Below are positions 22,391 to 31,389 of a DNA stretch of 42,873 nt, piece by piece. Where the stretch lies: assembly GCA_910587465.1 (NCBI GenBank), contig CAJUMS010000019.1:1-42873 (forward strand), in the 5' to 3' direction. Both the position numbers and the translations under genes were made by a program. How positions within the stretch are numbered: position 1 is the first letter of the stretch; each line of letters begins with the position of its first letter. The DNA is from an uncultured Oscillospiraceae bacterium (lineage in GTDB: Bacteria; Bacillota; Clostridia; Oscillospirales; Ruminococcaceae). The notes under the pieces are model-generated. The model was not told the origin of the DNA, searched no databases, and saw nothing but the letters and a program-made list of their open reading frames with translations.

Positions 22391-22463
22391 TTGACAAAAA
22401 TGCTTAAAAAAGTTATAATTAAAATATGATTAAGCTATCGATAACTTCATAAAACGCTTAATC
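22391..22463 (+). promoter_or_regulatory. Promoter and operator of the sugar ABC operon
   Basis: Consensus TTGACA (22391-22396), 17-base spacer, TATAAT (22414-22419). Just past the start lies AAGCTATCGATAACTT (22432-22447), a palindrome centred on CG with one mismatched pair, the form of a LacI/GalR-family operator. It is nested in a larger inverted repeat, GATTAAGC (22428-22435) and GCTTAATC (22456-22463). No LacI-type gene is in the window. Confidence 0.75.
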
Positions 22464-22510
22464 GAATACACAACTTTTATTTATCCCAATTTGTTTTACG
22501 GAGGAATATT

Positions 22511-24016
22511 ATGAAACTGAAAAAGATCATGGCGGGCGTACTTTCCGTTGCGACAGTTCTCTCTTTCGCAGGCTGTAACTCCAACGATACCCCCAGTAAC
22601 AGCAGCAGCTCGAGTTCAACAAGCTCAACGAGCAGTTCCACGGACGGCAGTAACAGCACTACCGATAGCAGCACTACCGATAACAGCACGAGCAGCACTC
22701 CCGCAAACAACCCCATTGACAACGAAACGCAGTCTGTTCGCGATAACTTCTATGACGCTTCCAAGATAACGGACGGTCTGACTCTTAAGGTACTCACTCA
22801 CCGTACCGACCTCTGCAACGACTCCCAGCAGCTCCAGGAATGGACAAAAGAGTTTGAGGAGAAATTCAACTGCAAGGTCGAGTACCAAGGCTTTACAAAG
22901 TACGCAGGCGACGTTACCACAATGATGAGCACCGACAACTACGGCGACGTTCTGATGATTCCGGATCAGGTAAAGGTTATGGATCTCGGCAACTTCTTTG
23001 AGCCGCTCGGAGATTATGAAACTCTTAACGAGAGATATTTCTGGATGGATCAGAAAATGTATGACAACGTTGTATACGGAATTCCGCATATGGGTGCCGT
23101 TTCGGGCGGTCTGTGCTACAACAAGAGAATTTGGTCTGAAGCGGGTGTTACTGAGATACCGAAGACCCCCGAAGACTTTGTTGCCGCTCTGAAGAAGATC
23201 AAGGATCAGTTCGATGGCGAGGTCATCCCTTACTACACCAACTTCAACACCGGTTGGGCTCTCGCTCAGATCATTGATATGTCCGTTGCGGTTTCGGGCA
23301 ACAGCAATATCCAGAACGATATCCTTACCTCGAAGAGAGACCTTTTTGTTGAGGGCGAAGATTACTACAACACCATGAAGCTGATGTTCGACATCTTCAA
23401 GGAAACCGACATTCACGAGGAAGATCCTATGACCGGCGACTGGGAGGGTTCCAAGCCCGCTATCAACGCAGGCAAAATCGCTACGATGATCATGGGCTCT
23501 TGGGCTGTATCTCAGTTCCAGGAATCAGGCGATAATCCTCAGGATATCGGTTATATGCCCGCTCCGTTCACCAAGGACGGCAAGCAGTATGCACAGAGTA
23601 CCTCCGACTACGCGCTCGGCGTAAACGTTCACAGTGACGAGGCTGTTAAGGAGCTTGGCAAGGCATATATCGACTGGTTTGTAAATGATTCTCCGTATAT
23701 TTCCTACAACCAGGGCGTATCTCCCGTAAGAGGCGCCGATATGCCCGATTACCTCGAAGCTTTCGCGGATTGCGAGTTCTTCGTTGCTTCTCCCGCTCCC
23801 GATGGTCTGGTAGGCGTTTGGAACGCAATTGACAACGACTCCGAGATAGGTCTCTACAATGATGACGCTGCAAACTTCAAGATCCGTATGGCAGAGGCTG
23901 CATTTAAGAACGATGAAGCGGCTTTCAAAGCTATCATAGACGAGTGCAACAAAAAGTGGGCAGAAACAAGAGACGCAAATGAGGATTATCTGGCTTATAT
24001 GGCAACACTCGGCTAA
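22511..24016 (+). CDS. Sugar ABC transporter substrate-binding lipoprotein
   Basis: 501 aa. Signal with lipobox SFAGC (Cys22), then a ~45-residue Ser/Thr/Asn linker that spaces the protein from the membrane, then a family 1 solute-binding protein of about 430 residues: LKVLTHRTDL, YAGDVTTMMSTDNYGDVLMI, YGIPHMGAVSGGLCYNKRI, INAGKIATMIMGSWAV. The two-lobed fold captures an extracellular carbohydrate; MalE/UgpB-like proteins are the nearest family, and the exact sugar is not readable. CGGAGGAAT lies before the ATG. A strong hairpin follows the gene and likely lifts its level above the permeases. Confidence 0.92.
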   Translation: MKLKKIMAGVLSVATVLSFAGCNSNDTPSNSSSSSSTSSTSSSTDGSNSTTDSSTTDNSTSSTPANNPIDNETQSVRDNFYDASKITDGLTLKVLTHRTDLCNDSQQLQEWTKEFEEKFNCKVEYQGFTKYAGDVTTMMSTDNYGDVLMIPDQVKVMDLGNFFEPLGDYETLNERYFWMDQKMYDNVVYGIPHMGAVSGGLCYNKRIWSEAGVTEIPKTPEDFVAALKKIKDQFDGEVIPYYTNFNTGWALAQIIDMSVAVSGNSNIQNDILTSKRDLFVEGEDYYNTMKLMFDIFKETDIHEEDPMTGDWEGSKPAINAGKIATMIMGSWAVSQFQESGDNPQDIGYMPAPFTKDGKQYAQSTSDYALGVNVHSDEAVKELGKAYIDWFVNDSPYISYNQGVSPVRGADMPDYLEAFADCEFFVASPAPDGLVGVWNAIDNDSEIGLYNDDAANFKIRMAEAAFKNDEAAFKAIIDECNKKWAETRDANEDYLAYMATLG

Positions 24017-24045
24017 ACCAATCAATTTTTCATAGTTTTCTCACG

Positions 24046-24083
24046 GCGTTTCGCTCCGGGCATGATTTCTCGGAGCGAAACGC
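24046..24083 (+). other. Strong intercistronic stem-loop after the binding-protein gene
   Basis: Perfect 13-bp stem (GCGTTTCGCTCCG at 24046-24058 with its complement at 24071-24083) and a 12-base loop, without a T run. In such operons this structure protects the binding-protein mRNA from 3' decay. Confidence 0.75.
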
Positions 24084-24134
24084 TATACTCTCCTATGTAG
24101 AGCAACCATTTAAATTGAAAGGACGGTTACTGTA

Positions 24135-25058
24135 ATGAGTGCCAATGTTAAGCAAAAGCGCACCCTTATGGAGTGGGTGCGAGGTTACACGGGTCAGAAG
24201 TACATCACAACGGTTCTGTTTCTGCTGATACCGATCGTTCTTCTGACGATATTCACGCTTATCCCCGCGGTCAACATGGTTATCTTCAGCTTTCAGGAGC
24301 GCGACCAGCTTGGCGTAAACCCGAAATGGGTAGCTCTTGACAACTATGTTACGTTGTTTACGGACCCTACCTACCTCAGCACCTTTAAAAACTGTATCTA
24401 TTACTTCTTCGGCTCGTTTATTCAGCTTGCTCTCGCACTGCTGATAGCTACGATACTCTGCTCGAAGATCAAATTCGGCAACCTCTTCAAGGGAATACTG
24501 TTCTTCCCGTACATGATGAACGGCGTTGCGGTATCGCTTATCTTCCGCCGTTTCTTTCAGAAGGGCGACGGTATTACGAACAGCGAGGGTACGCTCAACA
24601 CCATTCTTGCGCTGTTCGGTCTTGACCCTGTAAAGTGGCTCTCCACTCCGGGACTTGTAAATCTTTGCCTGGTTTTCGCGTCCGTCTGGAGATATATCGG
24701 ATTTGACATCATTATGTTCATTGGCGCTATTCAGTCGATCTCTCCAGACATCTACGAGGCGGCGGACCTCGACGGCGCAAACGGCTGGCAGCGTTTCTGG
24801 TACATCGTTTTCCCGAGTATCAGATCAATCATCGCTCTTCAGCTCGTTCTTGCCATCAAAGGCGCGGCGTCCGTATTCGAGATACCGTACATAATCACAG
24901 GAGGACGAAACGACACCTCGACGTTTGTTATCAAGACGATAGATACGGCGTTCACGTATAAAAAGGTCGGGCTGGGCTCGGCAATGGCAATAGTCCTATT
25001 ATTAATAATTCTGATCATAACGGGAGTTCAGAAGCTGTGTTTCAGAGAGAGGAAGTGA
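24135..25058 (+). CDS. Sugar ABC transporter permease, MalF/UgpA type
   Basis: 307 aa with six hydrophobic helices. The conserved EAA loop reads YEAADLDGANGWQRFWYIVFP near residues 210-230, where the ATPase docks. It pairs with the next gene product to form the membrane channel of a carbohydrate importer. AAAGGAC precedes the ATG, and five bases separate its stop from the next start. The N-terminal RGYTGQKYITTVLFLLIP is typical of the UgpA/LacF group. Confidence 0.93.
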   Translation: MSANVKQKRTLMEWVRGYTGQKYITTVLFLLIPIVLLTIFTLIPAVNMVIFSFQERDQLGVNPKWVALDNYVTLFTDPTYLSTFKNCIYYFFGSFIQLALALLIATILCSKIKFGNLFKGILFFPYMMNGVAVSLIFRRFFQKGDGITNSEGTLNTILALFGLDPVKWLSTPGLVNLCLVFASVWRYIGFDIIMFIGAIQSISPDIYEAADLDGANGWQRFWYIVFPSIRSIIALQLVLAIKGAASVFEIPYIITGGRNDTSTFVIKTIDTAFTYKKVGLGSAMAIVLLLIILIITGVQKLCFRERK

Positions 25059-25062
25059 TGGT

Positions 25063-25947
25063 ATGGCGGAAAATAAACATTATTTTGATCTTAAAGACTA
25101 TACGTTCAAGGAGACCCCGAAATCTGTCAGAATTCTCTTTCAGGTTTTGAAATATGCTTTTCTGGTACTATGCTGTCTTGTCGTTATCATTCCGCTTATT
25201 ATTGTTCTTTTCGGATCGCTCAAGACGCACGACGAGTATATCCAGTCAAACGTTTTCGCGCTTCCCTCCGTACCGCAGTTCAGCAACTATGTGACCGCGT
25301 TCAATCAAGGCAACGTGCTCCGAGGATTGTTCAACACCATGATAATCCTCGTGATCTCCTGTTTCGGCACGATAATCACCGGCACGATGACCGCGTTTGT
25401 AGTTCAACGTTTCAGCATGATGTTCACAAAGGTAGTCAAGGCGGTTTTCCTTGTAGTAGCACTGCTGCCGAGCATCTCAATGCAGGTAACGGTATTCCAG
25501 ATCGTAAACAAGCTCGGTCTCTACGACAACATGGCTGCTCCAATTATCATGTACATAGGAACGGATATTATTGCTATCCAGATATTTATCCAGTTCCTTG
25601 ACAATATTTCCGTATCGCTTGACGAGAGTGCCATCCTTGACGGCTGCTCCTATCCCAGGGTGTACTGGAGCATTATACTCCCCATGCTCCGCCCCGCGAT
25701 TGCGACCGTTCTGGTTATCAAGTTTGTCGGTATTTACAACGACTTCTACACCGCTCAGCTTTATATGCCAAGCAAAAAGAACGCCGTAGTATCGACAGCG
25801 CTTTACACGTTCGTGGGTCCTTACGGAGCAAAATGGGAGATCATCTTCGCGGGAATCATAATATGTATTATCCCGACGCTTGTAATTTTCCTTGCACTGC
25901 AAAAGTCCATTTACTCAAACCTTGTTTCGGGTTCGGTAAAGGAATAA
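25063..25947 (+). CDS. Sugar ABC transporter permease, MalG/UgpE type
   Basis: 294 aa, six helices. The EAA loop is LDESAILDGCSYPRVYWSIILP near residues 186-207, and the C-terminus ends in SIYSNLVSGSVKE, the usual MalG-type GxxKG-like tail. It starts five bases after the first permease. There is no ATPase gene in the operon; the importer must share one, as Firmicutes importers of this type share MsmX/MsmK-like ATPases. Confidence 0.93.
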   Translation: MAENKHYFDLKDYTFKETPKSVRILFQVLKYAFLVLCCLVVIIPLIIVLFGSLKTHDEYIQSNVFALPSVPQFSNYVTAFNQGNVLRGLFNTMIILVISCFGTIITGTMTAFVVQRFSMMFTKVVKAVFLVVALLPSISMQVTVFQIVNKLGLYDNMAAPIIMYIGTDIIAIQIFIQFLDNISVSLDESAILDGCSYPRVYWSIILPMLRPAIATVLVIKFVGIYNDFYTAQLYMPSKKNAVVSTALYTFVGPYGAKWEIIFAGIIICIIPTLVIFLALQKSIYSNLVSGSVKE

Positions 25948-26104
25948 CTAAAAAATCAAAAGCGCCTTTTACGACGCTTGTTGTATAGAGTTATTTTGGT
26001 GTCGAGCGATTACGCTTGGCACCAAATTTCTGTATGACAATATCTGAAGTACAAGCGCCGGAAATATACTTAATTCGCGGCAGACTAATTTGTTCCTGCC
26101 GCGC
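25948..26104 (+). other. Intergenic region after the sugar operon, with hairpin
   Basis: Holds an inverted repeat TTTGGTG...CACCAAA (25995-26001 with 26020-26026) with inner pairing GAGCG/CGCTT. The T run after it is poor, so it is only a likely terminator. I see nothing else. Confidence 0.5.
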
Positions 26105-26133
26105 TTGCTATATTCTTTAAAATATGCTATACT
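26105..26133 (+). promoter_or_regulatory. Promoter of the two-component system
   Basis: TTGCTA (26105-26110), 17-base spacer, TATACT (26128-26133), followed by GGAGGGC before the ATG at 26163. Confidence 0.65.
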
Positions 26134-26162
26134 TAATAAAGTACGATCGTGGAGGGCTTTTT

Positions 26163-26840
26163 ATGAAATACGATTGCCTTATAATAGATGACGAAAAGCT
26201 GCTTGCGGACAGCACGGCGGAATACTTCAATATGTTCGGCGTAACAACTGCCGCGGTGTATACGGCGGAGGAGTGCCGCGCCTTTTTCACTGAAAACTCG
26301 GCGGACCTGTTGCTGCTGGACATTAACCTCGGCGACGACAGCGGCTTTCAATTGTGCAAAGAGCTGCGCGAAAAAACCCAGATACCGATTTTGTTTATCT
26401 CGGCACGGACAAGCGACGACGATCAGATAATTGCGCTGAATATCGGCGGCGACGATTACATACAAAAGCCGTATTCGCTCGGCGTGCTGATCGCCAAGAT
26501 AAAAGCTGTACTAAAGCGTTACAGACTGGGGGCAGACGGTTATGATGACGGCTGGCTGCGCGTTGATCTCAATGCGAAAACGGCGGTCGTCCAAGGCGAA
26601 CCCGTGAAACTCACCGCGCTGGAATTCAGGCTGCTTGCGTACCTTATCAAAAACGAAAACAAAACCGTATCCAAACAGGAGCTTTTCGAAAACGTATGGG
26701 AGGACAAGTTTACGGGCGACGGCACGCTCAACGTACATATCCGCAAGATACGCGAGGCGATAGAACGCGACCCGAGCTCGCCCGAGTACATAGTCACCGT
26801 ATGGGGCGACGGCTACAAATTCCGCGGAGGTAAGCGATGA
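26163..26840 (+). CDS. OmpR/PhoB-family response regulator
   Basis: 225 aa from the ATG at 26163 (GGAGGGC upstream; an earlier in-frame ATG overlaps the promoter). The receiver domain has acidic pocket DD (9-10), phospho-acceptor Asp53 in LLLLDINLGDD, the Ser/Thr in FISAR and Lys in YIQKPYS. The winged-helix domain spans about 130-222: LTALEFRLLAYLIKNENKTVSK and LNVHIRKIREAIE, ending VWGDGYKF. Its stop overlaps the kinase start (ATGA). It probably binds the phased repeats at the transporter promoter downstream. Confidence 0.94.
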   Translation: MKYDCLIIDDEKLLADSTAEYFNMFGVTTAAVYTAEECRAFFTENSADLLLLDINLGDDSGFQLCKELREKTQIPILFISARTSDDDQIIALNIGGDDYIQKPYSLGVLIAKIKAVLKRYRLGADGYDDGWLRVDLNAKTAVVQGEPVKLTALEFRLLAYLIKNENKTVSKQELFENVWEDKFTGDGTLNVHIRKIREAIERDPSSPEYIVTVWGDGYKFRGGKR

Positions 26841-28102
26841 GAAACGGAATATTTACGTGTGCTCTGATAATCGTGTTCGCGCTTGAGATCGCGGTATTGA
26901 TTTGGTTCGCGTTTCACGGTACGGAATACAAGCAGGATACCGTTGAGGTAAACGAGGCGGTACAGTCGGTGCGCGAGGATTGGCATAAAATAGCGGCTCA
27001 TGTTAATGAAACCGCGCTTGATTATGTTGTTATCAATAACGACGGCGAAGTCGTTTTCAGAACAAGGACGGGGCTTTCCGAAAGCGTAAACGCCGCGATC
27101 TCGCACCGCGATACCGTTTCGGATATCGAGGTCGACGGTGCTGTTGTCGGAAAAATTATCGTGTATAACGACAGCTCCGACACACTAAAAAGCGACCGAA
27201 ACGCTCTTGTTACTGTGTTCGGAATAGCTGCGTCAACACAAATTATCATCTGCGCGGGATATTCATTTTATCTGAACCGCGTTGTCGTGAAGCCGTTCGG
27301 AAATCTAAAGGGATTTGCGGAGCGCGTCGCGAGAGGAAATCTCGACGTTCCGCTTCAAATGGATAGGGGGAACCTATTCGGAGCGTTTACCGAAAGCTTT
27401 GACATAATGCGCTCCGAGCTGAAAAATGCACGGCTTGCCGAGGCTAAAGCGAACGCATCAAAAAAGGAGCTCATCGCAAAATTATCGCACGATATCCGTA
27501 CGCCCGTCGCGAGTATAAAGGCAGTATCGGAGCTTGGCACGACAGTTGCCGAGAACGATAAAACGCGCGAGAATTTCACTTTGATAATCTCAAAAGCCGA
27601 TCAGATTAACACGCTTGTCGGAAATCTTTTCTCGGCGACCTTAGAAGAGCTGCAACAACTCACCGTAACGCCCGCGGATATGTCAAGCGCGGAACTGCGC
27701 GGTATGCTGGAGAGCGCGGACTACTTTCACAAGGCGCAGATACCGAACATTCCCGAGTGTATGATATACGCTGACAAGCTGCGTTTACAGCAGGTTTTCG
27801 ACAATATTTTCGCAAATTCATATAAATACGCGAACACGGATATCGAAGTAAAAACCACATTGGATAATCGGCGTCTCGCCGTTGTGTTTGAGGATTTCGG
27901 CGGCGGTGTGAGCGCGGAGGAGCTGCCGCTGCTAAAAGAAAAATTTAAGCGTGGAAGCAATACTCAGAACGTTAATGGCGCGGGACTGGGTCTATATATT
28001 TCAGACAGATTTATGACGGAGATGAAGGGGGAACTGCTTATCGAAAACGGTCGAAACGGCTTGAAGATCATCGTTTTTATTTCGCTTTCGGGAAATATTT
28101 AA
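26837..28102 (+). CDS. Sensor histidine kinase
   Basis: 421 aa. Two membrane helices (about 5-27 and 122-148) flank a ~90-residue extracytoplasmic sensor region. A HAMP-like linker follows (VVKPFGNLKGFAERVARGNLD), then HisKA with phospho-acceptor His218 in AKLSHDIRTPVASIK, and the HATPase domain with N-box DNIFANSYKYA, G1 EDFGGGVS and G2 NGAGLGLYIS. It phosphorylates the response regulator encoded just upstream (4-base overlap). The neighbouring ABC transporter suggests a signal such as a peptide, envelope stress or the transporter itself. Confidence 0.93.
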   Translation: MRNGIFTCALIIVFALEIAVLIWFAFHGTEYKQDTVEVNEAVQSVREDWHKIAAHVNETALDYVVINNDGEVVFRTRTGLSESVNAAISHRDTVSDIEVDGAVVGKIIVYNDSSDTLKSDRNALVTVFGIAASTQIIICAGYSFYLNRVVVKPFGNLKGFAERVARGNLDVPLQMDRGNLFGAFTESFDIMRSELKNARLAEAKANASKKELIAKLSHDIRTPVASIKAVSELGTTVAENDKTRENFTLIISKADQINTLVGNLFSATLEELQQLTVTPADMSSAELRGMLESADYFHKAQIPNIPECMIYADKLRLQQVFDNIFANSYKYANTDIEVKTTLDNRRLAVVFEDFGGGVSAEELPLLKEKFKRGSNTQNVNGAGLGLYISDRFMTEMKGELLIENGRNGLKIIVFISLSGNI

Positions 28103-28152
28103 GGAAAATTTAAGAATTCCTTAAAGACATTTAAGAATTGAAACGCTATAAT
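28098..28152 (+). promoter_or_regulatory. Transporter promoter with phased direct repeats
   Basis: TATAAT (28147-28152) with a weak -35 AAGACA (28124-28129) at 17 bases. TTTAAG occurs at 28098, 28109 and 28130, and the 11-mer ATTTAAGAATT at 28108-28118 and 28129-28139, exactly 21 bases or two DNA turns apart, next to and over the weak -35. This is the arrangement of an OmpR-type activator site. Confidence 0.72.
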
Positions 28153-28186
28153 AGAACGTGTAAAAACAATCTATGGAGGTTCTTCA

Positions 28187-28945
28187 ATGAAAGAAATATT
28201 GTTAAAGACCGAAGGCTTAAGCAAGAGCTTCTCAAGCGGAGGCGCATTGCAGCACGTTCTTAAAAACGTTGATCTGGAGCTGTACAAGGGTGATTTTACT
28301 GTGATCATGGGCGCGTCGGGCGCGGGAAAATCCACGCTTCTGTACGCGCTTTCGGGAATGGATACGCCGTCGCTCGGAAAGATCACGTTCAGCGAAAAGG
28401 TTATCTCGGATTTTAGCTCCGACGGACTGGCGGTATTTCGCCGCGAACACTGCGGGTTCGTGTTTCAACAGATATACCTTATTGATTCGATGAGCGTTTT
28501 CGACAATGTTATGGCGGCAGGGCTGCTTTTGAACCGTGACAAAGCCGCTCTTGTTAAACGCGCAAAGGAATTGTTTGCGGCGGTGGACATTTCCGAGGAA
28601 ACTCAACAAAAATTCCCGACACAGATTTCGGGCGGCGAGGCGCAGAGGGCAGGGATAGTCCGCGCACTGATAAACACTCCCGAGATACTGTTCGCCGACG
28701 AGCCGACGGGTGCGCTGAATTCGCAGACGGGAATGGACGTCTTGAACACGCTCACCGAGTTCAACGAGCGGGGACAGAGCGTCGTTATGGTAACGCACGA
28801 TATGCGCAGCGCACGCCGCGGAAACCGTATCCTGTACTTAAAGGACGGCTCGATACTCGGCGAATGTGATCTTGGGAAATATCGTCCCGACGACAGCGAA
28901 CGTCATAAAAAGCTTTCGACGTTCCTTTCGGAAATGGGGTGGTAA
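28187..28945 (+). CDS. ABC transporter ATP-binding protein, MacB/LolD/BceA class
   Basis: 252 aa. Walker A GASGAGKST (about 43-51), Q-loop FVFQQIYLI, signature SGGEAQRAGI, Walker B ILFADEPTGAL and the His-loop MVTHDMR are all intact. This class powers FtsX-type permeases in antimicrobial-peptide resistance, lipoprotein release or macrolide export rather than import. It starts 84 bases after the kinase, behind its own promoter, and the permease follows one base after its stop. Confidence 0.94.
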   Translation: MKEILLKTEGLSKSFSSGGALQHVLKNVDLELYKGDFTVIMGASGAGKSTLLYALSGMDTPSLGKITFSEKVISDFSSDGLAVFRREHCGFVFQQIYLIDSMSVFDNVMAAGLLLNRDKAALVKRAKELFAAVDISEETQQKFPTQISGGEAQRAGIVRALINTPEILFADEPTGALNSQTGMDVLNTLTEFNERGQSVVMVTHDMRSARRGNRILYLKDGSILGECDLGKYRPDDSERHKKLSTFLSEMGW

Positions 28946-28946
28946 A

Positions 28947-31298
28947 ATGAATAAAAACTTACTTCTCGCGAGATCTAATATCCGCAAGGCAAAGGGACAG
29001 ACCGTTGCTATCGTGGTGCTTGTGCTGCTTGCATCGATCATGATGAATTTGTGGCTTATGCTCTCAATGGATTACAGAAAAAATTTTGATCGCAGCCACG
29101 ATAAGCTGAACGACGGTCATGTAAATCTTTCTGCATATGTTATCAGTAACGATTTTAAAAATTTTATTTCCGATACGCTTAAGGAACGTACCGACATTAC
29201 GGAATTTACCGTAAGCGACGCGTTTTGCGCTCTCTCTTCCTTTAAGTACAACGGAGGCGAATTATCCATGCTTGCGGTGCTGCTTGAAAAGGAGGATGCT
29301 CTTTCCAGAAGCGTCGGAGGGTTTGAAATTACCGAGGACAGTGATTTCAAAAGCGGGATTTATCTTCCCATGCTTTATGGCATGGGAAATAATTACGCTG
29401 CAGGTGACACGATAAAAATAACATTTTTGGGCGAAGAGTCCGAATACACCGTATGCGGTTTTTTTAACAGCGCGATGATAGGCTCTCACAACTGCGGAAT
29501 GATGGCAATGCTGATGACGGAAGATACATTTAATGAATTTTCCGAAAAGAGCTGCGCGCTTAATTCCGCATACGTTTCCGCAAGGGTAAACGACATATCA
29601 AAATGCGAGGATATAGGCACCGAGATCAAGGACGCGATATCAAAGGAATATCCCGATGTTGTGGTTACCAAAAACGACTACAAACTGGTCACAACGTCAA
29701 GATATATTTCGCAGATGATATGCGCGGGAATTTTAAGCGCAATGGCGTTTCTGGTGCTGCTTATCGGAGTAGTGGTCATCGTCTCCAACATTGCAAATTA
29801 TATCCGTGAAAATATGCAGAATTTGGGTGCGCTTAAAGCGGTAGGCTATACCAGCCGTCAGCTTATTTCCGCGCTGCTTGCGCAGTTTGCGGGAATATCC
29901 GCAATTGCCGCGGTTATTGGTACCGTGCTTTCCTACTGCGTTTTTCCCGCTGTGAACGAAATGATGATAGCCCAAACGGGTATTCCCTATATAATAAGAT
30001 TTCAGCCTCTTCCAATATTGTTTACGGTAATTTTCATTTCGGGTGTCGTTTCGGCGGCGGTGTATTTTTCCGCAAAAAAAATAAAAAATATCGAACCAAT
30101 AACGGCAATGCGGCAAGGGATAGCTACCCACAATTTCAAGAGAAATCATGTGAGGCTTGAAAAAACCTCGCTGTCTTTAAACGCCGCTCTTGCCATGAAA
30201 ACCACGCTTGGGGGACTTAAGCAGAACCTGATTATATGTGTTACAATGCTTGTTATTTCGCTGATTTTGGTATTTTCCGCAACCTCGGTCAGGAACACGA
30301 TAGTGGATATCCAACCAATGATAGAAATGATCGCAGGAGAATTTGCGGACTCGGCAATAAACGTTAACCTTAAGAAAGAAGATGAACTTATTTCCATATT
30401 GCGTGAGGACAGCCGCGTCGAGAAATTTTACCTGTTCACCAGCAATAATATGGAGGTGCAGCATGTTGGCGGGGTCTCTTTGTTCGTAGCCGTAACGGAC
30501 GATTGCTCAAAGATGAATAATCAAAGCAGGGCGATAGAGGGACGTTACCCCAAATACGGCAATGAATTGGCAATTGCCGCAAAGTACGCAAATGAAAATG
30601 GTATCAAGATCGGCGACGAGATTACTTTAAAGGTTGGAAATTCAAATGGAAAATATATTGTGTCGGGATTTACGCAATGCTCCAACTATCTCGGAAAAGA
30701 TTGCATTATGACCCGCGAGGGGTATGAAAAAATAAGCTCCCTGCCAAACGTGACCTACTACATAAACCTGACAGACGGCACGGATATTGACGATTTCAAC
30801 AACGGGCTGTCAGAGCAATTTGGAAGTGATGTAAACGCTGTGCAGAACATCTTGTTGTTCATAGAAAGCACGGGCAAAGTATATGTTTTGCTGATGACGT
30901 TCCTTGTTATAGCCATCGTGATAATAAGCTGCATTGTAATTATTTTTGTAATGTATCTGCTGGTGAGAACGCTATTAAACGGCAAAATGCGGGATTATGG
31001 CATTTTAAAGGCTCTGGGCTTCACCACAGGGCAGCTTGTACTGCAGACGGCGATAAGCTTTATGCCGTCCATAATAATTTCCGTGACGGTGGGAATCGCT
31101 GTAAGTATGGGGATAATAAATCCGCTCATGGCGGTTTTTTTGAGCGGCATCGGTGTAGTCAAGGGAACTTTTATAGTGCCTGCGGATATCTGCATAATTG
31201 CGGGGATTGTGCTTGTCCTGTTCGCGTTCGGAGCGGCTTGCCTGATGTCGCTGCGTGTGAGGAAGATCGCGCCGAGGGCGCTGCTTTCCGGTGAATAA
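28947..31298 (+). CDS. FtsX-like ABC transporter permease
   Basis: 783 aa from the ATG at 28947, chosen for GGGGTGGT upstream; a frame open 27 codons earlier overlaps the ATPase. One N-terminal helix (about 15-37), an extracytoplasmic MacB-core-like domain (about 40-240), an FtsX domain with three helices (about 250-400), another helix and extracytoplasmic domain (about 425-640) and a second FtsX domain end the chain. Two tandem halves in one protein resemble the long FtsX permeases encoded next to two-component systems in Firmicutes. Codon use looks more A/T-ending than in the neighbours, which may mean transfer; I did not count it. Confidence 0.9.
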   Translation: MNKNLLLARSNIRKAKGQTVAIVVLVLLASIMMNLWLMLSMDYRKNFDRSHDKLNDGHVNLSAYVISNDFKNFISDTLKERTDITEFTVSDAFCALSSFKYNGGELSMLAVLLEKEDALSRSVGGFEITEDSDFKSGIYLPMLYGMGNNYAAGDTIKITFLGEESEYTVCGFFNSAMIGSHNCGMMAMLMTEDTFNEFSEKSCALNSAYVSARVNDISKCEDIGTEIKDAISKEYPDVVVTKNDYKLVTTSRYISQMICAGILSAMAFLVLLIGVVVIVSNIANYIRENMQNLGALKAVGYTSRQLISALLAQFAGISAIAAVIGTVLSYCVFPAVNEMMIAQTGIPYIIRFQPLPILFTVIFISGVVSAAVYFSAKKIKNIEPITAMRQGIATHNFKRNHVRLEKTSLSLNAALAMKTTLGGLKQNLIICVTMLVISLILVFSATSVRNTIVDIQPMIEMIAGEFADSAINVNLKKEDELISILREDSRVEKFYLFTSNNMEVQHVGGVSLFVAVTDDCSKMNNQSRAIEGRYPKYGNELAIAAKYANENGIKIGDEITLKVGNSNGKYIVSGFTQCSNYLGKDCIMTREGYEKISSLPNVTYYINLTDGTDIDDFNNGLSEQFGSDVNAVQNILLFIESTGKVYVLLMTFLVIAIVIISCIVIIFVMYLLVRTLLNGKMRDYGILKALGFTTGQLVLQTAISFMPSIIISVTVGIAVSMGIINPLMAVFLSGIGVVKGTFIVPADICIIAGIVLVLFAFGAACLMSLRVRKIAPRALLSGE

Positions 31299-31339
31299 AC
31301 ACATAATGCTTGTTTAACCGTGAAGGTCACCACAAAAGA

Positions 31340-31372
31340 AAAAGACTGTACAGAACCACTGTGCAGTCTTTT
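31340..31372. terminator. Bidirectional terminator
   Basis: A 14-bp stem, AAAAGACTGTACAG with CTGTGCAGTCTTTT (one G-T pair), loop of five. A and T tracts on both sides let it serve the FtsX gene and the convergent radical SAM gene. Confidence 0.85.
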
Positions 31373-31389
31373 CTAAAATCGGTAATATT

